From positions 1 through 20,570 of the forward strand of contig JAEWDG010000079.1 in NCBI GenBank assembly GCA_023390215.1: a stretch of 20,570 nucleotides of DNA. Reading direction: 5' to 3'. Positions within the stretch are counted from its first letter, which is position 1. Each line of letters starts with the position of its first letter. Shown in pieces: positions 6,510 through 17,000 of this stretch. The DNA comes from Bacteroidota bacterium. Its GTDB lineage: Bacteria; Bacteroidota; Bacteroidia; Chitinophagales; Chitinophagaceae. The notes beneath the pieces are model-generated. The model saw nothing but the letters and a program-made list of their open reading frames with translations, did no database searches and was not told where the DNA came from. The translations under genes and the position numbers were made by a program.

Positions 6510-7994
6510 ATGGCAAACGAGACAACCCAACAATCCGACCAGCAATCGTTTTTTACCACCCTGATCGGCCATTGCAAGGAATACGGATTTATATTTCCAT
6601 CTTCTGAAATATACGACGGACTTAGCGCCGTTTATGACTATGGCCAGTTAGGCTCACAGTTAAAGAAAAATATTCGCGATGAATGGTGGAAAAGTATGAC
6701 CCAGCTTCATGAAAACATAGTAGGTATCGATGCTGCAATTTTCATGCATCCTACGGTTTGGAAAGCCAGCGGCCATGTTGACAACTTCAGCGACCCAATG
6801 ATCGATAACAAAGACAGCAAGAAAAGGTATCGTGTGGATCACCTCATCGAAGGATTCGCGGATGAATTGAAGAAGAAAGACGAAAATGCAGCGAATGCAC
6901 TTCTTTCATCAATGGATGAATTGCTGAAAAATGATGACTACCCAGGATTGAAAAAACTCATCGAAGACAATAAAATCAGTTGCACGGTTAGTAAAACCGC
7001 AAACTGGACCGATGTACGCCAGTTCAACCTTATGTTCTCAACTGAGTTTGGCGCAGTGTCTTCAGAAGAAGGAGAAAATATTGTTTACCTCAGACCGGAA
7101 ACAGCACAAGGCATCTTCGTAAACTTTTTAAACGTGCAGAAAACAGGTCGTATGAAGATCCCTTTCGGAATTGCACAAATTGGAAAAGCATTTCGTAACG
7201 AGATCGTTGCACGCCAGTTCATCTTTCGCATGCGTGAGTTTGAACAAATGGAAATGCAATTCTTTGTACGCCCCGGTTCACAAATGGAATGGTACAGGTA
7301 TTGGAAAGAGACCCGGAGGAAGTGGCATGAAAGTATGGGTATTCCTTCGGAAAAATTGCGTTATCATGATCATACCAAACTTGCACATTATGCAGATGCA
7401 GCCTTAGATATAGAATTTGAATTTCCCTTCGGCTGGAAAGAACTGGAAGGTATTCACAGCCGCACCGATTTCGATCTCAGCCAACATGCCAAATACAGTA
7501 AGAAAAAAATTCAATACTTCGATAACGACCTGAATGAAGAAGGTAAGCCAATCGGAAACTATACGCCATATGTTGTGGAAACTTCTGTAGGTCTGGATCG
7601 CCTTTTCCTCACCATTCTCAGCCTGGCTTATGCGGAAGAAAAATGGCAGAAAGAAGATGGCAGTGAAGACAGCCGGGTTGTACTTCGTATTCCTGCAAAA
7701 ATTGCTCCTACCAAACTCGCGATTCTTCCTTTATTGAAAAAAGATGGATTACCTGAACTTGCGCGTGAGCTCATGGATGAATGCAAAAGCAGTTTCATGT
7801 GTTTTTATGAAGAGAAAGATGCCATCGGTAAACGCTATCGCAGGATGGATGCGATTGGTACACCTTTCTGTGTAACAATAGATCATCAGACCAAAGAAGA
7901 CAGAACCGCAACCATTCGCTACCGTGATGACATGAAGCAGGAAAGAATCCCCATGTCGGAAGTGAAAAAACGGGTACTGGAAAAAATCGGCTAA
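6510..7994 (+). CDS. glyS: glycyl-tRNA synthetase, homodimeric single-chain type
   Basis: 494 residues, a class II aminoacyl-tRNA synthetase that charges tRNA-Gly. Class II motif 2 is F228-R-N-E231 in GKAFRNEIVARQF; motif 3 is E357-T-S-V-G-L-D-R in VVETSVGLDRLFLTIL. The C-terminal anticodon-binding domain begins near KIAPTKLAILPLL and includes GKRYRRMDAIGTPFCVTID. The single chain with this architecture is the eukaryote/archaea-like alpha-2 enzyme (called GlyQS or GlyS), not the alpha-2/beta-2 enzyme of proteobacteria; it is normal for Bacteroidota. The ATG follows the TATCTTTG element by five bases, consistent with a leaderless mRNA. The TAA stop overlaps the stop of the convergent reductase gene within CTAA (7991-7994). 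Confidence 0.97.
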   Translation: MANETTQQSDQQSFFTTLIGHCKEYGFIFPSSEIYDGLSAVYDYGQLGSQLKKNIRDEWWKSMTQLHENIVGIDAAIFMHPTVWKASGHVDNFSDPMIDNKDSKKRYRVDHLIEGFADELKKKDENAANALLSSMDELLKNDDYPGLKKLIEDNKISCTVSKTANWTDVRQFNLMFSTEFGAVSSEEGENIVYLRPETAQGIFVNFLNVQKTGRMKIPFGIAQIGKAFRNEIVARQFIFRMREFEQMEMQFFVRPGSQMEWYRYWKETRRKWHESMGIPSEKLRYHDHTKLAHYADAALDIEFEFPFGWKELEGIHSRTDFDLSQHAKYSKKKIQYFDNDLNEEGKPIGNYTPYVVETSVGLDRLFLTILSLAYAEEKWQKEDGSEDSRVVLRIPAKIAPTKLAILPLLKKDGLPELARELMDECKSSFMCFYEEKDAIGKRYRRMDAIGTPFCVTIDHQTKEDRTATIRYRDDMKQERIPMSEVKKRVLEKIG

Positions 7995-8724
7995 CCGTAG
8001 ATCTCCTGGTGGATCGATTTTTTGTCGTAACCCATTTCGAGGATTGTTCTCTTAGCATCATCTATCATGCCTTTCCAGCCACAAAGGAAAAATGTTGCAG
8101 GAGGCCTTTCCATGCACAGCGATTCATAGATCTGGTGAACATAACCTGTATTACCTTCCCATATTTCGCGGGAAAGTGTAGGTATAAAATGAAATAACGG
8201 ATCTTTTTGTTCCAGTTGTTTCATTTCATTATAGTAGAGTAAGCATTTTTACCCCGGCATCCGAAGATCAGGTATATATTATTATGGGGAATGTTATGAT
8301 TCTGGATATGATGAACCATACTTCTGAATGGTGCGATGCCTGTGCCCGTACAGATGAGAAAAAGATCTGTCTCAGTCAGATTTTCAGGTAATGTAAAAAC
8401 ACCGAGGGCGCCGCGAAATGTCAGTTCAGAACCAATATTCACTTCGTTGAAAATCCAGTTGGTGCCTAATCCCATTTTATCCAGAACAATGATCAGTTCA
8501 AACACATTGGTTCCGTCCGGCCAGGATGCAATCGAATAACTTCTCCATCTCTTATTGGGCTTCTCATGAATCGGTAGATCGAGCGTAACAAACTGACCGG
8601 GTTTGAAATCAAACGAGTCCAGTTCCGGTACCTGGATCCAGTAACGGCGCGTGTCTTCAGCCTCCTCTTCTATTCTGATAACAATACCTTTTCGCCACGG
8701 TAATAACATAGCGCAATTTTGCAT
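7991..8724 (-). pseudogene. ferredoxin/flavodoxin-NADP+ reductase-like oxidoreductase, broken by a 1-base frameshift
   Basis: Two adjacent frames together make one FNR-family protein of about 244 residues. The first (8724-8221) has the FAD-binding RSYS (residues 61-64), the NADP-binding GTGIAPF (127-133) and LIFGCRGKN. The second (ending at 7991) has FHFIPTLSRE, WEGNTGYVHQ, FFLCGWKGMIDDA and IHQEIYG, the normal family C-terminus. At the join (about 8243-8250) frame 1 reads GGT AAA AAT GCT and soon stops, whereas reading TTA CTC TAC TAT AAT GAA from 8242 restores LLYYNEMKQL, as expected in the family. One base is therefore missing, at or beside an A5 run. It may be a true mutation, a sequencing indel or slippage. 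FNR enzymes pass electrons between NADPH and ferredoxin or flavodoxin. The gene begins 18 bases after the protease stop; M6 is an alternative start. Confidence 0.85.
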
Positions 8725-8742
8725 TAAGGTAAGCCATAAAAA

Positions 8743-11700
8743 CTAATCTCTTCCCTTCAATGTCAATATGGAATTATTAATGGTATGTAATGTTGCTGTC
8801 GGATACATAACCAACGTACGTACGGTTGTTGATTGTTGTAAAACGGGTTGATTGACTGTATTTCCCGGAATATAAACATCACTGTATTGATCGGGAACAC
8901 TGCCGCAACTCCAGTTTGATGCATTCGCCCAAACGTTATTTATCGCACCGGTCCATACGTTTCTGTATCTTAAAATAATCGGAGCACCATTTCCGCCATC
9001 CACCACGCACCGGTAAACATACCCGGTAAAGTTTCCCGGAGCTGCATTGATTTGAAGTGTGCCGGTATTATAGCCGGAGTACTGAGGCCCCGAAATGATG
9101 TTCTGAAATCCTGAACCCATATCTACCTGCCATTGATATGTTGTCCCGTTTTGTGCACTCTGAAACTGAATATCGGAACCGGCGCAAAGGTTTGCCGAAG
9201 CCGACTGTATACTGGCTTCACTAAGCCAAAATTCACTGAATGAATTCACTGTTAATTCCGCATAATACCCCGCATCATAAGGAATGATATCCACTGAGGC
9301 GCCCGGAATAAACTGAAACAACCCACCCTGGTCATCTGCAAGGTTTCCATTTTCATCGGATACCACGCCGGTATATTTTGTTATACCCAGTAAATAAGCG
9401 TCATTCAAAACCGGACAGGCGCCGCAGGCTGCTGCTGATCTCAGCGCCTCAACCTCACTATCAGTAAAGTATAAACGAACTTTCACGTTTGTTGAAGGCT
9501 GATTCCCGGGGCGGATTACAAAGTTTCTGTTGAGGTAATATTCATTATTACTAAATCTTACACTTCCCGTATATGGATATACTGAAACACGGGTTGTTCC
9601 AAGATCCTGTCCCATGGAATTTATGGAAGCAATTATCCTGCCCGCAAATTGAAAATCGGTCCATTGCGATCCGGAAACTGCCTGGCTTAATTCCTGATTT
9701 ACTCCGGCATAAATCTGCTTTCTGTCATAAATATGTATATCGTCTATTCCAATTCCCTCTTCGTTCACACCAACATCACTTGCAAGTACAAAACGGATTT
9801 TTAAATTGTTAATTCCTGCAGGCAAAGGAATGGATGCTACATGCCAATAGGATTTGCTTGCCTTCCAGTTATTGGACCCTGCGTTGTCATACCAGTTTGT
9901 TCCCAACCCTGCCGTACCCAGTTTCTGCCATGTGGCTCCATCAGTACTATATTCCATCCATGCAAAATCAAAATCAAATTCTATCAGGTTATTAAAACTG
10001 AATGAAAGCATTGGCTCAGTCAGCGAACTCAGGTCAAAACAGGGAGAATACAAATAAGATTTTTCATTGTCATTATAATTCCCCACCAGCGAGGTAACCC
10101 AGGCCTTCTCGCCATTGGCAGCCCTGTTCATTCCCGATTTATCAGGGTGGCCCCATTGCCATGAACTGTTGGTCCCTTTCGTATACCAATACCCGTCATT
10201 GTATTCGAAACCTTCGAGGTAGGGATAAGCTGTGATCAACGGTGAATTGTGAACGGAATAATCCAGAATGCTGTCATTCGATGCATAATTATCTCCGGCT
10301 GATGAAATCCATGCCTGGATGTTATAATCCTGGAATGCCGTCATATCTACTGTGCTGCTGAAACTAAAATTGGTTGAGGCGCCTGCAGCCAGAGAAGAAA
10401 GGGTTTGAGTGAATACAGCGCCCCCATTTACCCTGTAACTTAAAGCGATATTGTTTCTTGTGGAGTTACTGTAATTTTTTATTTGCAGCGTTATGATATT
10501 TGCGGAACCCAGACCGCAACCCTGCGTTGATGGACTAACCACCTTCAATAATGCTACATCATTAACCGCTTCGGAAATTTTAATGTTATCAAAGCTATAT
10601 CCGTCATCCTGATCAACATAAGGATCTACAACATTCACTGAGGTAAAAGCCTCCTGTCCAAACCTTAATTGAAAGCTGCTGGATACCGATCGTCCCGAAG
10701 TCAAAGTATCCAGCACATCATTGATATTTATTGACACTTTCTTCCATTGACCGAGATCCGCCTGGTTAATGTTAAGATCGTATGCTTGTGTCCACACTGC
10801 ATTATCGGTCCCTCGTAACCAAACTCTATTTCCTGCTGCATCCGGCTGGCCATGATTTTTATAGACAAAATCGGCACGTAGCTGCCTGGTTAAATCGTAA
10901 TTCGAAAGGTTGAATGTCATGGTTAAGCTGTCTGCATTCAGAGGGCCATAAGGATATTGATCCAATGTGATGGCTTTTGTTCCTTCATAAGCAAGACCAC
11001 TGTTTATGAATGTTCTCGCGCGCCCGCGTGCTGAAGACCGGGCTATATCCACGCGGTCATCACCTTCGATACCGAGCGTTGAGACATAGGTACCTGAAGT
11101 GGCTGATTCAAAGCCATCGCTGACCGGAAGTGTCACCGCAGGATTAGCAAGGTTCCTGATAGTGGAAGTCGCTGTATCATTTTCAGGTTGATTATCACCG
11201 GCTCGTTTAACCCATGCCGTTATATGATATATTCCTGCCGGGGAAAATGCATTTGTTGGAGAAAAACTATACAGCCTTTCCCCAAGGGCAGGTATACTAA
11301 CGGAGGAAACTTCCGTTATAACAGCGCCTGAATTGATACGGTATGAAATACTGTAGGATCCTGTTGTGGCGCTATTATCAAGATTTTTTATGCGAAGCTT
11401 AACGGTACTTGAAACGGGCAGGGCCGTGCTTGTTAATTCTCTGCCGGAAACCGGCGATACAATCGCAACAGCTTTCATGTTGTTATCAAACTGGCTAAGG
11501 GAACAGGTTCCACTTACCGGTTTCACTTTTATACCTAAACTTCTCCTTCCTCTTATCCCTGATATTTTTGCAGCAACTGCGAACCATGAACTATCTGAGG
11601 CATCCAGACCCTTGACCAAAAAATTCGTGGCTGCCGTATTCCCTATCAGGGCCATACTGTCTCCTTTCAACTGAAATACATCATAATCCGTAGCAGTGCT

Positions 11701-13935
11701 TATCGCTGACCAGTTTAACTGTGCATATCCTTCACAAGGAACTGAAGCTGTAACTACTGGTTGCCCAAGTACTGTAAACACATTGTCAGATTGATCCACG
11801 TAACTGCTGCTGTTTCTTGCCACCCTGATCAGGTACTGCTTGCCCGCTGCATTGGGAACCGTCCAGGCCAAAGACTTTGCACTAAATAATGCGGTGCCTA
11901 TCGTAGTCCAGTTCGATCCATTATCGGAAGAATATGAAACAGTGAAATTATTGGTTTCATTTCCACCTGCTGACCAGCGGATATATTCAGTCTCACCCGG
12001 TACAAGCGTTTCTCCTCCTGAGGGGTATTCGACGGTCACACCATTCATATCAATCTGATAAACCAAAAAATACCTCTGGCTACCTGTTGGAAGTGCAAAT
12101 ACTGAAACATCCAGAGAATAGTTTCCCGCAACGGGATTATCGATCACAATCTGTTCTATGTTGTTGAGATGATCGGCGCCCCTTGTTGCATTTGCCGAAA
12201 CATTTGAAGGATTGAGAATGAAGGGACGGTACAATGATAACGAAGGATCCGTTACAGTGAGATCCAGGTCATTCACCAGTTGTGTTGCGCTGTTAAGTGC
12301 TCCCGGCTGATCTGCCCATACCAACATAACTTTTAATCTTCTTGCACCGGAAGGAACCGCGATGCCGTGATTGATGGTTCCTCCGTTTATCACCGATGTT
12401 TCCGAAAAATAATGACCGGCTTCCAACGCTTCAACAGCTTTTCTCGCATTCAACATGCCGAAACCAAACGTATAATCAGGGCCGGGATTTCCAAGGTCTT
12501 CCGCTGTATTGCATAGTATCCCTTTGATAAGTGAGGAAGGTGCTGTAGCTCCGCCATGTTGCTGTCGGTAAGATTGCTGTAACAATGCCGCCACCCCCGT
12601 AACTACAGGTGCCGCCATTGAGGTACCGTAATTGGTTGCATAACTGTCATTAGGATAAGTGGAGACTGTTGCGAAACCATTTGCTACAATTTCTGGTTTG
12701 ATACGCCCATCCGACGCAGGACCACGGCTGCTAAAACTCGCAATCTGATAATTGGATTGATCAATGGCACCTACGGTAAGCACATTTTTCGAAACCTGCC
12801 AGCCTGTTTTCATTGTGCCAAAAGAAGAAGGGAAGGGTGTGCAACTGTAACCGCCATCATTTCCTGCAGCGAAAACATGTAAAACATTTTCATTGAGATC
12901 CAACGCCTGCTGATCTGCATAAATACTTAAGAGATTATAGACCCTGTTTCCATCACAACCTGTTGCGGCGGAATAATAAGAATTATTGGTTACCGGCATA
13001 TTATAATCCTGTAAGTACACAGGTGCATTAACCACCACATCGCTGAACCACTGATCAATTAAGTGGGCCGCCGGCGCCATACCCTGGTTACGTGGATTTA
13101 AAAACCCCGCTCCTGCAACTGTTCCTGCCGTATGGGTACCATGCATATCCGATGGCCAGGGCAACCGGGTGATAACCTTTCCTGAGAAATCAACATGCGT
13201 ATTGATATCTGCATTATCGCCCAATCCAACCACAACGCCCTGACCGCGAAGATTTCTGCCAAAAGGATTTTGTAAGGCACTTACACTATGAGTCGCGATA
13301 TCATTATAATTAATTGGAGAATCTTTAATATAAACCTCCCGTATAAATGAAATAAATGGCTGGGCTGACAATAAAGAAAGTTTGTTCGCATCCGGCTGAA
13401 CAACAATCATATTTGGCAATTCATAACGTGACTCCGGAAAACCAAATCCCATCGCAAGAAGTTTTTCTCTCGCCAATTTTTTGTCTGAAGCATGAAACAG
13501 CGATAGCGCAAAAACCGTGGATCCTTTACCGTATGCACCAGTTCTTTTGGATATCTGCCTGTCAATTTTCCAGAAAGAGGGAAGTTGATCCACAGAAATT
13601 ATGCCCAGAGAGGCTGCACTATTGAAATCAAATTCAACTGCCAGAGCGGCCTCATATGTATTGTTATTCAGATATTGACCCAGGAATAAACCTTTGGCCG
13701 GGAAAAGCTTAAGGTTACCGGCTGAAGGAATGTTTTCAAACTGCACCAACGCATGATACCTGTTTGCAAACAAGGTGGCTTCAAGAACAGATCTGTCAAA
13801 TTGCTTTTGCAGGATATTACCGGAAAGTTCAAAACTTCCATTAGCCAGTATGACCTGGCGTGTTCTATTTTGCGCAATACCCTGCTGACTTAAAATATAT
13901 AATATAAGAAAGGCAAGAAAGCGGGCTTTTTTCAT
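8743..13935 (-). CDS. large secreted S8-family serine protease with beta-sandwich modules
   Basis: 1730 residues. A signal peptide (1-22, ending GIAQ) directs export. Residues 23-205 look like a propeptide region. The subtilase domain (about 230-505) has the triad D240 (VVVGLGDN), H265 (HGTHTAG) and S439 (GTSMAAP), with oxyanion N359 (FAAGND). A P-like jelly-roll (about 510-632) follows, then Ig/Fn3-like modules (632-812). Next come two copies of a CARDB-like module followed by a MAM/lectin-like sandwich (817-1120 and 1125-1405), a less clear domain (1406-1574), an Ig-like domain (about 1580-1655) and a C-terminal WTG...NWSCGSVP module (1658-1726). It should degrade external proteins or peptides. 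No type IX secretion C-terminal sorting domain is recognisable. An A/T-rich region upstream (13950-13990) probably holds its promoter, opposite mfd. All domain edges are by eye. Confidence 0.93.
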   Translation of the reverse strand: MKKARFLAFLILYILSQQGIAQNRTRQVILANGSFELSGNILQKQFDRSVLEATLFANRYHALVQFENIPSAGNLKLFPAKGLFLGQYLNNNTYEAALAVEFDFNSAASLGIISVDQLPSFWKIDRQISKRTGAYGKGSTVFALSLFHASDKKLAREKLLAMGFGFPESRYELPNMIVVQPDANKLSLLSAQPFISFIREVYIKDSPINYNDIATHSVSALQNPFGRNLRGQGVVVGLGDNADINTHVDFSGKVITRLPWPSDMHGTHTAGTVAGAGFLNPRNQGMAPAAHLIDQWFSDVVVNAPVYLQDYNMPVTNNSYYSAATGCDGNRVYNLLSIYADQQALDLNENVLHVFAAGNDGGYSCTPFPSSFGTMKTGWQVSKNVLTVGAIDQSNYQIASFSSRGPASDGRIKPEIVANGFATVSTYPNDSYATNYGTSMAAPVVTGVAALLQQSYRQQHGGATAPSSLIKGILCNTAEDLGNPGPDYTFGFGMLNARKAVEALEAGHYFSETSVINGGTINHGIAVPSGARRLKVMLVWADQPGALNSATQLVNDLDLTVTDPSLSLYRPFILNPSNVSANATRGADHLNNIEQIVIDNPVAGNYSLDVSVFALPTGSQRYFLVYQIDMNGVTVEYPSGGETLVPGETEYIRWSAGGNETNNFTVSYSSDNGSNWTTIGTALFSAKSLAWTVPNAAGKQYLIRVARNSSSYVDQSDNVFTVLGQPVVTASVPCEGYAQLNWSAISTATDYDVFQLKGDSMALIGNTAATNFLVKGLDASDSSWFAVAAKISGIRGRRSLGIKVKPVSGTCSLSQFDNNMKAVAIVSPVSGRELTSTALPVSSTVKLRIKNLDNSATTGSYSISYRINSGAVITEVSSVSIPALGERLYSFSPTNAFSPAGIYHITAWVKRAGDNQPENDTATSTIRNLANPAVTLPVSDGFESATSGTYVSTLGIEGDDRVDIARSSARGRARTFINSGLAYEGTKAITLDQYPYGPLNADSLTMTFNLSNYDLTRQLRADFVYKNHGQPDAAGNRVWLRGTDNAVWTQAYDLNINQADLGQWKKVSININDVLDTLTSGRSVSSSFQLRFGQEAFTSVNVVDPYVDQDDGYSFDNIKISEAVNDVALLKVVSPSTQGCGLGSANIITLQIKNYSNSTRNNIALSYRVNGGAVFTQTLSSLAAGASTNFSFSSTVDMTAFQDYNIQAWISSAGDNYASNDSILDYSVHNSPLITAYPYLEGFEYNDGYWYTKGTNSSWQWGHPDKSGMNRAANGEKAWVTSLVGNYNDNEKSYLYSPCFDLSSLTEPMLSFSFNNLIEFDFDFAWMEYSTDGATWQKLGTAGLGTNWYDNAGSNNWKASKSYWHVASIPLPAGINNLKIRFVLASDVGVNEEGIGIDDIHIYDRKQIYAGVNQELSQAVSGSQWTDFQFAGRIIASINSMGQDLGTTRVSVYPYTGSVRFSNNEYYLNRNFVIRPGNQPSTNVKVRLYFTDSEVEALRSAAACGACPVLNDAYLLGITKYTGVVSDENGNLADDQGGLFQFIPGASVDIIPYDAGYYAELTVNSFSEFWLSEASIQSASANLCAGSDIQFQSAQNGTTYQWQVDMGSGFQNIISGPQYSGYNTGTLQINAAPGNFTGYVYRCVVDGGNGAPIILRYRNVWTGAINNVWANASNWSCGSVPDQYSDVYIPGNTVNQPVLQQSTTVRTLVMYPTATLHTINNSILTLKGRD

Positions 13936-14032
13936 ACAGTGAGTGGTTCTGGGTATTCGGGCTTTTTAGGTTTGTAAAAATATAAACAAAAAAACCAGCA
14001 AACGATTTTTGATTAAGGGCCCGGGCATGAAT

Positions 14033-14040
14033 TATCTTTG
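14033..14040 (+). promoter_or_regulatory. -7 element of mfd
   Basis: TATCTTTG lies six bases before the ATG at 14047, with a TTG at 14009-14011 upstream (21-base spacing, slightly long). It resembles the glyS arrangement, including the following C. It overlaps the in-frame TTG at 14038, arguing against that codon as a start. Confidence 0.65.
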
Positions 14041-14046
14041 CGGCGG

Positions 14047-17000
14047 ATGAACCTGGATGTGTTGATGGATTTTTACAGGAATGATTCCCGCAACAGTCTT
14101 ATTGCGGATGGAGCCTTATCGGCATTACCCAGCCACTTCCATCTTTCTGGTTTACAGGGAAGCGCTTCACAGTTTGTTTTCAGCGCAGTATATGCAAACG
14201 AAAACCTCAAGCAGTTCAACCACCTGATCATACTCAGGGATGCGGAAGAAGCTGCTTATTTCCAGAACAGTCTGGAAAACCTCACCAAGGCACTTGATAT
14301 TTTCTATTTCCCTTCGTCTTTTAAGAATAAGAAGAATTATCGCCTGTTGAACAGCAGCCATGTGATGCTGCGCACCGAGGCACTGACCCGCATCCTGGCG
14401 GGTGGAAATAAGAAAGTACTGGTTACTTACCCCGAAGCGATTTTCGAAAAAGTGGTGCTTTCCAAAACCTTATCCGAAAATATCATCAGCCTGAAACAGG
14501 CAGACCTGATCGACCTGAACAGCATCCTGGAAAAATTTGTAAGCTATGGTTTTGTGCGAACAGACTTTGTATATGAACCAGGACAGTTCGCGTTGCGCGG
14601 AGGCATTCTAGATATTTATTCCTATGGCAATGAAAAGCCTTACCGAATAGAATTATTCGGAAATGAAATCGACAGCATAAGAATATTCGACGCGGAAAGC
14701 CAACTCAGTGAGCGCAAACTTTTACAGGTAAGTATTATACCGAATGTGGAAACCAAATTCGATACCGGTGAAAAAGTTTCCATCCTCGATTTCATGCCGG
14801 GAGATACGATGATCTGGATGCAGGACTGGAATTATATCTATGAAAAGCTCGAACAACAGGTTGAAGACCTGAACATATTTCTTGAACTAAAAAAAGAGTC
14901 TGGTTCAGATCATGTGGATGATGAGCTGGAAACTACTACAGTTGCTGACCTGAGTAAAGAAGATTTTATTCAACCGGATGTGTTGAAAAATAAGATCGCA
15001 GGATCTCATCTGATCGAAATTGGTGCGAAGGCTTTGTTTCCACATGAGCAACCGGTTGAAAGTATAGCATATCATACAAAAGAACAGCCCGCTTTTAACA
15101 GGCAGTTCGACCTGCTTATTAAAAACCTGCAGGATTACGAGGCAAATAAATACAATATTTTTCTTTTTGCTGAAAACCCGCGGCAGTTAGAAAGGTTGCA
15201 TACCATATTCACAGACCTCAAAGCGGGGGTACAGGTTACACCGATCGCCGTTTCCATACATGAAGGATTTGTGGACCACGATCTTAAGCTGATTTGTTAT
15301 ACGGATCACCAGGTTTTTCAGCGCTATCATAAGTATAAAGTCCGGCAGGCCTTTAGTAAAAACAAGGCGCTGACATTAAAGACCCTTCGCGAATTACAGC
15401 CCGGTGATTATGTATCGCATATCGACCATGGAGTTGGCGTATATAGCGGTTTGCAAAAAATAGATGTGAATGGGCGTATGCAGGAAGCAGTAAGGATACA
15501 ATATAAAGATGGAGACCTGCTTTATGTAAATATATCTTCCTTACATAAAATCAGTAAATACAGCGGTAAAGAAGGTTCGGTGCCGAAAATGAATAAACTC
15601 GGCAGCGATGTCTGGGCCAAACTCAAAGACAAAACCAAGAAACAGGTTAAGGATATCGCCACAGATCTAATCCGCCTATACGCCCAACGGAAAGCACAGG
15701 AAGGATATGCACATGGGCCCGACAATTATCTGCAAACTGAACTGGAAGCAAGTTTTATTTATGAGGATACACCCGACCAGGCTAAGGCGAGTGAAGATGT
15801 AAAAAGAGATATGGAGAAACCTTCGCCGATGGACCGGCTGGTGTGTGGAGATGTGGGCTTCGGCAAAACGGAAGTAGCCATCAGAGCAGCGTTTAAATCT
15901 GTTGCGGACGGAAAACAGGCTGCTGTTTTAGTTCCCACAACAATACTTGCCTACCAGCATTACAAAACCTTCAGTGAAAGATTGAGAGATTTTCCGGTCA
16001 CAGTTGATTTCATTAACCGGTTTAAATCTGCAAAAGAGAAAAAAGAAACCTTAAAAAAACTGGAGGAAGGTAAAGTAGACATCATTATCGGTACGCATGC
16101 CCTACTGGGGAAAGATGTTAAGTTCAAAGACCTGGGCGTGATGATCATTGACGAAGAACAGAAATTCGGTGTGGCTGCAAAAGAAAAATTAAAAACATTG
16201 CGCGCCACGGTGGATTCACTTACACTTACGGCAACGCCTATCCCAAGAACTTTACAGTTCAGTTTAATGGGGGCAAGAGATCTGAGTATCATCAATACGC
16301 CACCGCCTAACAGGCAACCCATCCAAACAGAAGTACAGGTATTCAACGAAGACAATATCCGCGATGCGATTTATTACGAAACAGAAAGAGGCGGACAGGT
16401 ATTTTTCATTCATAACCGGGTTAAAGGGCTTGCGGAAATGAAAGGCTTCATCCAGGGGCTATGCCCCGATCTCAGCATCGCTTATGCACATGGCCAAATG
16501 GAAGTCGATGAACTGGAAGATACCATCCTCGATTTCATGGATAAAAAATACGATGTGCTGGTTTGCACCAATATCGTTGAAAGCGGAGTGGACATCCCGA
16601 ATGTAAACACCATCATTGTAAATAACGCGCACCAGTTTGGCCTCAGTGATCTTCACCAGCTACGTGGACGGGTGGGGCGCAGCAATAAAAAAGCGTTCTG
16701 TTACCTGCTTGCGCCGCCATTAAGTACGCTGCCTGTTGACAGCAGAAAAAGACTGACAACACTTGAACAATACAGTGAACTCGGCAGTGGATTCCAGATT
16801 GCCATGCGAGACCTTGATATCAGAGGCGCGGGAAATCTTTTGGGAGGAGAACAGAGTGGCTTTATTGCAGAGATAGGTTTCGAAATGTACCAGAAAATTT
16901 TGGATGAAGCCATCCGCGAACTGAAGAGAAACCAATTCCGTGATCTCTTTAAAGAAGAAATTCAGCAACAGGATGATTTTGTAAAAGACTGCAGTATTGA

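Noticed and set aside
8221..8724. A complete short FAD-binding protein of 167 residues
   Set aside because: The sequence after the stop continues the same family fold in another frame, so this is the front half of a broken gene rather than a naturally short protein.
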